From positions 62,001-126,000 of the forward strand of contig JAKCPI010005363.1 in NCBI GenBank assembly GCA_023213315.1: DNA of 64,000 nucleotides. Direction: 5' to 3'. How positions within the stretch are numbered: position 1 is the first letter of the stretch; each line of letters begins with the position of its first letter. A model generated the notes under the pieces. The model made no database searches. It worked only from the letters and a program-made list of their open reading frames with translations, and was not told the origin of the DNA. Both the position numbers and the translations under genes were made by a program. Source of the stretch: Euborellia annulipes (Eukaryota; Arthropoda; Insecta; Dermaptera; Anisolabididae). Positions 56,425-64,000 of this stretch are shown piece after piece.

Positions 56425-56475
56425 GAATTGTACCTGAAGAAGACCATAGAATGAGTGGCCGAAACGTTGTAATTT
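56425..56475 (+). ncRNA. Hammerhead ribozyme motif G2
   Basis: GAATTGTAC, CTGAAGA, A, GACCAT...GTGGCC, GAAAC, GTT, GTAATTT. Intact core; stem II has two mismatches relative to G1. Confidence 0.6.
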
Positions 56476-56640
56476 TACAAATAAACCACAGTTAAATCGA
56501 AAATCATATTCTTTTATTAAGGAAATCATGTGACTTCGGGGTGCCGGTTGGGTTTGAGGTGTGTGTCTTCGTGCACGGAAGCACCTCGGGTAAATAAACG
56601 GTGATCCTGGAAGGAATTCCAAATAATAATAATAATTTTG

Positions 56641-57464
56641 TTAGTAAATAAGATATGGTAATAATTTGAACATTCCCCTCTACTAATAAAAGTAATTTGA
56701 GTTCGCAAGGTTGTAATCAAAAAAGGTAAGTAAAGAAATAAATACTTGCTTCCACTGTTACCTCTTTTGTTAATAGTTTCATTCACGACTTCTCCCAGTG
56801 AGTGAATCACTGACTCTTATTTTTGAAAGCAGCCTTATACATGTAATAAGTGTTTATTCCTTTTCTTGACTTTGTTGTGGGATGCACCGCACCACCCATC
56901 CAAACACAAGCACATAAATCATACATACGATCATCTCCTTTTGCAATAAACTTAGGATACTAATAAAATTTTTTTTAAGTGAAACTTTTATTTGATCCTC
57001 AAATTTTTTTCGCTCTTCTATCAGCATGTCGCGTTACAAGCGTCAAAGGCCGTGACGCTACAAGCCATGACGTCACAAGCCGTGACGACAAAAATAGGAA
57101 AGTTGAAATTTAATATATATGACTAATAATAAAAAAAATAATTGTGAGATTTAATTATTCAATTTTTAAATTGATAAAATATAATTTTTAAAATAATTTA
57201 AAATGATTCAAATCTTCAATTACTAAATAAATATCGTTCTCAGTTTTTAACATGCGTCTATTGATTTCCCATTTTCCAATTATTAAGTTAAGATTAAAAA
57301 CGCGATTTTAATACCCTTAATTGGATAATTTTCTGAAAATTTTCAGTTAAACGCCTACGATCCGGAAAAAGTTTCACTTGCATCGTGGTTTCATAAAACC
57401 ATACAATGATTTTTATTTTTTTTTTTTTCTATATTTTCCATTCTTTTCAATTTAAAGATTTGAA
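56641..57464. other. Intervening AT-rich sequence with a short GTGACG repeat
   Basis: 57027-57093 holds four imperfect copies of a CAAGCCGTGACG-like unit, one forming the palindrome TGACGTCA. Otherwise nothing recognised. Confidence 0.4.
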
Positions 57465-57525
57465 TACTATTGAATTTCAGGATAGGTGAAAAGAAGAAGA
57501 AAATTCGCAATTCCTTATTTTTATT

Positions 57526-57577
57526 CCCATTATGTTGACGTTTCGATCCCGGTTGGGGTCATCCTCAGAACAATGGG
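57526..57577 (-). ncRNA. Hammerhead-like motif H1
   Basis: Complement: CCCATTGTT, CTGAGGA, TGACCCC...GGGATC, GAAAC, GTC, AACATAATGGG. Stem I pairs with a small bulge; the core fits CUGANGA. Confidence 0.55.
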
Positions 57578-57710
57578 TGTGTAAATTATATAATTCAATC
57601 ATATATCATTTGTAGAACTTAAAGAGATATAAATATAAATAAATTATATTATTGTAGTTAAAATACAATTGAAAAACAACTGGTCAAAAGAGACGATGGT
57701 CACGTTGCAA

Positions 57711-57763
57711 GATAAATCAGGATGATCCCAACCGGTTCGATCCCGAAACGTCATCATAATGGG
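57711..57763 (+). ncRNA. Hammerhead-like motif H2 (core damaged)
   Basis: GATCCC...GATCCC, GAAAC, GTC, ATCATAATGGG preserved; the CUGANGA strand is reduced to CAGGATGA by a small deletion. Confidence 0.45.
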
Positions 57764-57866
57764 AATAAAAAATAATGAAATACGACTAGCTGCGAATTTT
57801 CTTCTTCTTTTCGCCTATTCTGATTGAACGACCAGCTATAAGCCCTACGTATCTACTATTGAATTT

Positions 57867-58662
57867 TTATTTGTCTCTTTTTAAATGTCCATTTTTTGCA
57901 CTTTTTCAATCGGACGTCGATAGAAATAAATGATAAATTATATATTCAATATGTAAGACTATAGCTTTTATGATCTGTCGATATATATTGAAATAAATTG
58001 GAATTTAATATTATTTAGATAAATTTCATTGCTTAGAACGGTAAAAAGCCCTCCGTTAGATTATGAAGCGAAACATCTACATCTAAACTAACGAATAGAA
58101 CCCGGGAGAAGGAGAGACCAACCCCTGAATGCCTTAATACTTGCCCATCAATTCATTTGATTGTAAACAATAGATTTATATGGTAAGGAGAGTTGCTCGA
58201 AGATCCGCCTACCTTTTCAGTTAATAAAAAAAAATCTGATTCAATGATTGTTTTGAAGATTTTGAAAGGTTTTCTTAAAAAAAAAGCCCAAGGCGACATT
58301 CCTTTCCAGTAGTTTAGAGTTTTTCTAAAAAAAAAAATGTGATTTGAGTTTCTTAATAATCGTCAATAATTAAAAGCGCGATCAAATGGAACAACCATCG
58401 TTTTTATTTAAATGCTTTTAATACTGTATAAGTGAACTCGTAGGAATAGAAATGTGCGAATTAAATGAGTATAACTTTTAAAAATAATTTCAACATTCTT
58501 TTTATCTCGCCCTTATCACAGGTGGTGGGATCGACAACGTTGTGATACTAAGGGCCAATTGCTTCACTTCTAGTCAACTAACAAACTTATCTGACCGATA
58601 GCAAATCCTCGATATAGTAAACAAGAACTCGCTTAACCGTTAAAAGAAAAGAGTTTTTTTCA
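57867..58662. other. AT-rich stretch before the LTR element, nothing recognised
   Basis: No coding or repeat structure I can support. Confidence 0.4.
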
Positions 58663-59055
58663 CCTTCAGATTAGGTGATGTTGGATGGAGTCTTTATCAT
58701 CATAAATTGTAGTGTAAGTGGGTTAATTCGAATTGCTTTCGGCCTGTATGAATAGAATTTGCTGATTATCAATAGCCATTGGGTCATTTTGACTAGTGAT
58801 GAATCGTCTTTGAAGTTAATATTTAATTCCTGTAGTATCTACGTAAAACTCAAGTAAGATCTGGACCGTGATAAGTACTCATGTAAGATAATTTAAGGAT
58901 TTTTTTTAAATTAATATAGTGTCGTTAATTGGTGAGAATTTTGCTAGGAATTATAAGTTGAATAGTTTTTTTGTCGGAACCTCTGTTGTGTGCAAACTAA
59001 CCTTTAAATAAATAAATATACATTTCAATACAGGGGGGAGCCCTTGATACTCGAC

Positions 59056-59062
59056 TATAAAA
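59056..59062 (+). promoter_or_regulatory. TATA box of 5' LTR
   Basis: TATAAAA in ACTCGACTATAAAACCCAAG, directly before the tandem array. Transcription would start about 25-30 bp on, within the first or second 26-bp unit. The same box is at 63223-63229 in the 3' LTR. Confidence 0.5.
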
Positions 59063-59218
59063 CCCAAGGAGCAGTCCTAAGAATACTTCCCAAGGAGCAG
59101 TCCTAAGAATACTTCCCAAGGAGCAGTCCTAAGAATACTTCCCAAGGAGCAGTCCTAAGAATACTTCCCAAGGAGCAGTCCTAAGAATACTTCCCAAGGA
59201 GCAGTCCTAAGAATACTT
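59063..59218 (+). repeat. Tandem array, 6 x 26 bp, in 5' LTR
   Basis: Unit CCCAAGGAGCAGTCCTAAGA + ATACTT, six identical copies, followed by CGAAGAATACTT. The copy number is the same in the 3' LTR. Confidence 0.9.
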
Positions 59219-59750
59219 CGAAGAATACTTAATATATTATATATTAATTTTCAGGCCCTTGCATAAACAGGATATGATTGTTTGTTGATTGTAAATTTAT
59301 CCGTAGCGGAAAGACTCATCAGTTGTTGATACAGGTGTGAAATTTTGAAATGAAAATGTACATGTTTGCATAGAGAACATAGTCAATGGATCTAGGATCA
59401 GAATATTGTGAGGATCTCAGCATATAGATACATCGATATTACTTTAATTGAATCTAAGGTGTTAATAACTCATTCCTATCATCAGTTAAAAGCAAAGTCT
59501 AATTTTATCTATCCTTCATTGCAATTGAATCTTTGGATACGATCCAGCCTGTATAGAATAATTAGAATCATTTTTTTATCTCCTTTAAAAACCTAACTCC
59601 TATGAGAATTGTGTATTTTGGTCTGAATAATCTTGTATTTTACTTTCCAGTAACACGATGAAAATTGAGTACATTTTTATCAATGCATTTTTTTGAAATC
59701 GACCTGAATCAAAGTAGGTTTTTCGTGAAGACAACAATGAATTGTCTCAC

Positions 59751-59756
59751 AATAAA
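59751..59756 (+). terminator. Candidate LTR polyadenylation signal
   Basis: AATAAA in CTCACAATAAACCTTAAGC, about 690 bp after the TATA box; present in both LTR copies (63918-63923). It would end an R region starting in the tandem array. Confidence 0.4.
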
Positions 59757-61269
59757 CCTTAAGCAAAGGGATGTAGAGATATATGAAAATTATGTCAATT
59801 TTTTATTGATTTGTTTTTTTGTTTTAATCATATTGAATTAAAAAAAAAAATGATGTATTATTTTTAATATTAATGATATAATTAGAAAGAATTATATATA
59901 TTTAAAAAAAAAAAGAGAATTTTTTTTTATAAAAAAAAAACTAATTTCTGAAAAAAAAGATTATTATGCTCTAGACTGGCAAGTCAGCTGTTGATAGCTT
60001 TTAAAAAAAATTGTAATAATACCAAGAGGTACAGAAGTACCGATCGCTTGGAAGGCATTATCAAGAAAAAAAAAAAACAATCTATATCTTATCTTCAAGA
60101 ATTATGAATTCACCTACAAAGAAAAAAAAAACGACTTCTATAACACAAAGCAGCTGGAAAAATTTTCTTGCTCTATTGACTGCACCTCCGAGACCTCATA
60201 TACTGGACCATCGGGTGGTGTCGTCTTTCCATGGTACGCGGTTTCATCTTGACAACTAAAAAGAAACATCACCATCATCACCCAAGAGGACGTGGCGTTT
60301 CGAAGGAGAAGGTGGGATCCCATCCAACAAGTAAAAATACTATATCAATTTTTATTGCAATTGCAAGCATTAGCATATAGCATTAATTTGAACTTTAAAT
60401 GATTTTTAAGACAATAAATTGAGCTCACAAAAAGAAATAAAAACTTTCATGAATAATTTTAAACCAACAAAAAAAAATAAAACTAAAATTTATTCAATTA
60501 ACTAATAATAATAAGATATTTCTATTAAATATTCCTAAAATAAAAAAAATTTTTTTTTATAAATATATTCTTAATCCTTATTGTCAATTTGATTAAACAA
60601 AAAAAAAAAAGAATTTTTATTAATTCACACCAAACGTTTTGATTTTTTTATATTCTAATTCAATAAAACTAATCAATAAAAAATTGATTTTTTTGAATAA
60701 ATCTGAAGCCCGTAATTGCTTATTAAATAAACTAAAGTTCTTTTTTAGTAATTTGTTTGTTTTCATGTTTAAATTTGAACTTTCTCTTTCAGCCAAAAGA
60801 CATTTCTCAAAATCTTCCTATACAAGTCCTACCCGATAGACTCAGCATAGCAAACTGTACTCCCACGATAAAGAGTTACACCTATTCTTGCCCAACAACG
60901 ATAATAATTCAATATAAAAGACGAAGCAGATACAATTATAACTAATCATTAACTAGATCTATTAACTGATAAATCAAAACATCTTTTATAATCTGTAGAA
61001 ATTCCTTTAAATCCACCTTTTCGATCGGGTCTCTCAGTTGATCCATTAGGGGGTCCTTGTTTTCTCTTATCCCCACCCGCGATTTGGGCAAAATAAGGTT
61101 ATATGGTGGAGATGCTGGGATAAGATTAGATGGGATTTGGAAAATTTTGGGGTTTATTCAATGATGGGACTGGTGATGACATTATATGATCTAAACCAAG
61201 ATTAATATTAAAATAAATATAGTACATTAATTCTTTAATCCTCTAATTAAATCAGAATTGCACTCCGAC

Positions 61270-62469
61270 ATGCCTAGGGATTCACGATCTCGTAGTGTTC
61301 CATCATTTGTTTACCCACAGGCCCAATCTACAGCCATGGAAAGCCAACTCAATCCTCTCACTCCCACTGGTGTGAGGCAAGAAGCAAGCACATCAAACTC
61401 ACCTCAACTCAACGAAAGTGATAGGCAAATTCAACCTCACTTAACAGTTCCGCTTCGGGATGAGGAAAATGAAAATAACCAACCCCATCCTTCCGTCGAC
61501 TCGAACATCATCCCTTCAACTGAACCCCTAGTCAGTCAGCCTCCCGCAAACATTGAAACCTGGCAGAGATCGGTCATTCAAATGTTCCAGACCATTCATC
61601 AACAGAATACGCAACAATTCCAAACCATACAACAACAGAATGAAAAACTCTCTTTTGAATTCAAAGAAACAAAAATTAGTCTATCACAACAATTAAAACA
61701 GATGGCTGACACATTGCAGCAAACTCAAACACAAGTTAAACAAATTGAATTAAGACATCTCCAAGTTGAAGCGGTAACTGATTCTCAACAAAAACGTATT
61801 GATAACCTGGAAAATAAAACAGACCAATTAGAACAACAACTAATTACGAAACAGCAACAAACTCTATTGGACGTAGGTTCACAAGTTCAAAAAGCGCACA
61901 TGGATTGGACAACACAATATCAAACATTGGTCAAGGAATTCAACCAACACAAACATACAGTTAATGAGTTACAAAAAGATCTGACCCTGCATCAAAACAC
62001 CCTTTCATCAAATATAAATACAACTGCCTCGGTATGTAGTCATACACTCTGTCCCGCCAATCAGATATCTTTAACCGAAATACAAAAGAGATGTGCACAC
62101 TTGGATCGATTTTCCGGTTCTGTTGACCTTAATGAGCCTCACCCCATAGAATTTATTGAAAATATCGAGAAGTTCATTTCGGAACAGGCCGTGCCAGAGA
62201 GTCTGCGCATACACACGCTATTGTATTGTGTTAGTGGCAAGGCATTGAAATGGATACAAGAAAATAAGATGGACTATCCTCTTTTTCCCAGTTGGGTTAA
62301 AGCTTTTAAAGACAAGTTTTGGGGACTCGATGTCCAACGACAGGTTCGTTATGCCTGTCTTCTACATCCTTTTGATCCGGGAAAAGTCCGCTCTTTTGCC
62401 TTACAATTTACGATTACCTATTATGTCCCATTCTTGAATTTGTTTTTTTTTTACCCCGGATTTGTCTAA
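61270..62469 (+). CDS. Gag-like protein of the LTR retrotransposon
   Basis: ATG at 61270 (MPRDSRSRS); the frame is open slightly further upstream but only from a TTG. About 399 codons. Residues 1-95 are polar and Pro/Ser-rich; about 95-245 are glutamine-rich heptad-like coiled coil; about 275-385 resemble the retrotransposon gag core (HPIEFIENIEKFI, LLYCVSGKALKWIQ, WVKAFKDKFWG). The end (NLFFFYPGFV) follows a poly-T run at about 62442-62451. In another frame just after it, PDLSKDLNH resembles the usual gag continuation, so a one- or two-base slip has probably truncated the protein. No Cys-His knuckle or protease follows. Confidence 0.65.
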   Translation: MPRDSRSRSVPSFVYPQAQSTAMESQLNPLTPTGVRQEASTSNSPQLNESDRQIQPHLTVPLRDEENENNQPHPSVDSNIIPSTEPLVSQPPANIETWQRSVIQMFQTIHQQNTQQFQTIQQQNEKLSFEFKETKISLSQQLKQMADTLQQTQTQVKQIELRHLQVEAVTDSQQKRIDNLENKTDQLEQQLITKQQQTLLDVGSQVQKAHMDWTTQYQTLVKEFNQHKHTVNELQKDLTLHQNTLSSNINTTASVCSHTLCPANQISLTEIQKRCAHLDRFSGSVDLNEPHPIEFIENIEKFISEQAVPESLRIHTLLYCVSGKALKWIQENKMDYPLFPSWVKAFKDKFWGLDVQRQVRYACLLHPFDPGKVRSFALQFTITYYVPFLNLFFFYPGFV

Positions 62470-62830
62470 AGATTTAAACCATTTAACCACCCTCTAGTCA
62501 ATAATGTTTTTTCAGTTGATTTTTTTAAGTTTTATCAGAGCAAAGGGAAAGTTCCTAGTAACTTCAGTTAGATAAAATATTTCTATAGCAGTTGTAAAAT
62601 TCAGAAGTAATGAACCGGACAGTCAACAAATAGTTGAATGTCCAAGTTATATCTATCTTTAAGGAAAATGTAAAGGACATTGCCTTATAAGAAAATTATA
62701 AATATTATTAAACATTAGATATAAAATATTATTTTTTAAATTGTAGAATATAAGATTCAATTGAGCAAAGGGAAATTAATTATTTATGACTAGTTTTTTT
62801 CTTTTTTTGTTTGGGCTAGGCATCATAGTC
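62470..62830 (+). other. Internal region between gag and 3' LTR
   Basis: 360 bp without coding potential. Purine runs GAGCAAAGGGAAA at 62537 and 62764 are the best polypurine-tract candidates, though neither abuts the LTR. Confidence 0.4.
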
Positions 62831-64000
62831 CCTTCAGATTAGGTGATGTTGGATGGAGTCTTTATCATCATAAATTGTAGTGTAAGTGGGTTAATTCGAA
62901 TTGCTTTCGGCCTGTATGAATAGAATTTGCTGATTATCAATAGCCATTGGGTCATTTTGACTAGTGATGAATCGTCTTTGAAGTTAATATTTAATTCCTG
63001 TAGTATCTACGTAAAACTCAAGTAAGATCTGGACCGTGATAAGTACTCATGTAAGATAATTTAAGGATTTTTTTTAAATTAATATAGTGTCGTTAATTGG
63101 TGAGAATTTTGCTAGGAATTATAAGTTGAATAGTTTTTTTGTCGGAACCTCTGTTGTGTGCAAACTAACCTTTAAATAAATAAATATACATTTCAATACA
63201 GGGGGAGCCCTTGATACTCGACTATAAAACCCAAGGAGCAGTCCTAAGAATACTTCCCAAGGAGCAGTCCTAAGAATACTTCCCAAGGAGCAGTCCTAAG
63301 AATACTTCCCAAGGAGCAGTCCTAAGAATACTTCCCAAGGAGCAGTCCTAAGAATACTTCCCAAGGAGCAGTCCTAAGAATACTTCGAAGAATACTTAAT
63401 ATATTATATATTAATTTTCAGGCCCTTGCATAAACAGGATATGATTGTTTGTTGATTGTAAATTTATCCGTAGCGGAAAGACTCATCAGTTGTTGATACA
63501 GGTGTGAAATTTTGAAATGAAAATGTACATGTTTGCATAGAGAACATAGTCAATGGATCTAGGATCAGAATATTGTGAGGATCTCAGCATATAGATACAT
63601 CGATATTACTTTAATTGAATCTAAGGTGTTAATAACTCATTCCTATCATCAGTTAAAAGCAAAGTCTAATTTTATCTATCCTTCATTGCAATTGAATCTT
63701 TGGATACGATCCAGCCTGTATAGAATAATTAGAATCATTTTTTTATCTCCTTTAAAAACCTAACTCCTATGAGAATTGTGTATTTTGGTCTGAATAATCT
63801 TGTATTTTACTTTCCAGTAACACGATGAAAATTGAGTACATTTTTATCAATGCATTTTTTTGAAATCGACCTGAATCAAAGTAGGTTTTTCGTGAAGACA
63901 ACAATGAATTGTCTCACAATAAACCTTAAGCAAAGGGATGTAGAGATATATGAAAATTATGTCAATTTTTTATTGATTTGTTTTTTTGTTTTAATCATAT
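62831..64000 (+). repeat. 3' LTR, cut by window end
   Basis: Copy of 58663 onward; if the LTR begins with TGTTGGATGG its first base is 62847. It contains TATAAAA at 63223, the 6 x 26-bp array at 63230-63385 and AATAAA at 63918. The only difference I found from the 5' copy is one G fewer in the run before the TATA box. Confidence 0.7.

Larger units (their letters stand above)
56293..56505. mobile_element. Ribozyme-pair element G, inside SINE2
   Basis: Arms (GATTTTCGGTTAACTGTGG... and complement) of about 40 bp, outward-facing motifs at 56325-56370 (minus) and 56425-56475 (plus), spacer of only about 55 bp. The smallest member here. Confidence 0.65.
56186..56640 (+). repeat. SINE2 copy 2, split by ribozyme-pair element G
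   Basis: 56190-56287 (GAGGAGAGGGAGTTGCTGTG ... CCTCCTCAAACTAGGAT) and 56520-56633 (GACTTCGGGGTGCCGG ... (AAT)n) are consecutive parts of SINE2 as seen at 17230-17555. The interruption is the inverted ribozyme element. Head missing. Confidence 0.65.
57478..57853. mobile_element. Ribozyme-pair element H with 13-bp target duplication
   Basis: Inverted arms of about 60 bp (left CAGGATAGGTGAAAAGAAGA..., right complement ending near 57820) with outward-facing motifs at 57526-57577 (minus) and 57711-57763 (plus). About 30 bp of non-palindromic sequence follows the right arm. TACTATTGAATTT occurs at 57465-57477 and 57854-57866, a perfect 13-bp duplication, which favours a retrotransposition mechanism. 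Confidence 0.7.
58679..60329 (+). repeat. 5' LTR (about 1651 bp)
   Basis: Starts TGTTGGATGG and ends CCATCCAACA, a perfect 10-bp inverted repeat of TG...CA form. It contains TATAAAA (59056), a six-unit 26-bp tandem array (59063-59218) and AATAAA (59751). The 16 bp upstream (58663-58678) also match the 3' copy's upstream side, so the exact left boundary is in question. The part after 59834 cannot be checked against the 3' copy because the window ends. Confidence 0.6.
58663..64000 (+). mobile_element. LTR retrotransposon, gag-bearing, 3' end beyond window
   Basis: A repeat starting at 58663 recurs from 62831 to the window edge, differing in the overlap seen (about 1170 bp) by a single G in a G-run. 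Between lie a gag-like ORF (61270-62469) and no protease, reverse transcriptase or integrase. LTR ends are probably TGTTGGATGG (58679) and CCATCCAACA (60329). I see no obvious primer-binding site (no TGG after the LTR) or strong polypurine tract. LTR identity implies a very recent insertion; lack of pol implies it depends on another element. Confidence 0.7.

Noticed and set aside
59063..59218. Possible CRISPR-like array of 26-bp repeats
   Set aside because: The units are directly adjacent without spacers and lie in a eukaryotic LTR, so it is a simple tandem repeat.
59408..59596. 62-codon ORF repeated at 63575-63763
   Set aside because: It repeats only because it lies in both LTRs; starts from a non-ATG codon and has no recognisable motif.

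Overview
The window is AT-rich eukaryotic DNA with spliceosomal introns, tRNA-derived SINEs and many DNA-transposon relics. The one clear host gene is a chitin deacetylase of the serpentine/vermiform type (peritrophin-A + LDL-A + polysaccharide deacetylase), so the source is very probably an arthropod. The sequence does not let me name the order.

Region by region: 1-1300 holds an inverted pair of hammerhead-ribozyme-like motifs and a SINE split by a TA-flanked MITE. 1348-5807 holds four exons of the chitin deacetylase, missing its signal-peptide exon. 5.8-17 kb is repeat-rich non-coding DNA (Tc1/mariner transposase relic, hAT MITEs, two copies of an abundant 'R' repeat, palindromic elements). 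17-40 kb has several SINE families, more R copies, a Harbinger-like element, a degraded LINE end, and a short relic of an arthropod repeat-borne protein. 40510-43267 is a full-length hAT transposon with TIRs, an 8-bp target duplication and a two-exon transposase carrying one nonsense codon; a ribozyme-pair element is nested in it. 45999-47433 is a non-autonomous hAT element holding a 60-bp minisatellite. 52.5-54.6 kb holds a 5'-truncated R4/Dong-like LINE sitting in TAA repeats with an open frame through its endonuclease. 58.66-64 kb is a young LTR retrotransposon with nearly identical long LTRs and a gag-like ORF but no pol in view.

The most unusual theme is a family of short elements (about 0.2-0.7 kb, seven clear copies), each with two minimal hammerhead-ribozyme-like cores in inverted, outward-facing orientation inside long terminal inverted repeats. 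Hammerheads of this minimal kind are known from Penelope-like retroelements. Here they occur without any visible Penelope reverse transcriptase, and two copies have target duplications of 9 and 13 bp, so they look like a separately mobile, non-autonomous unit. All alignments and repeat boundaries were read by eye; no searches were run.
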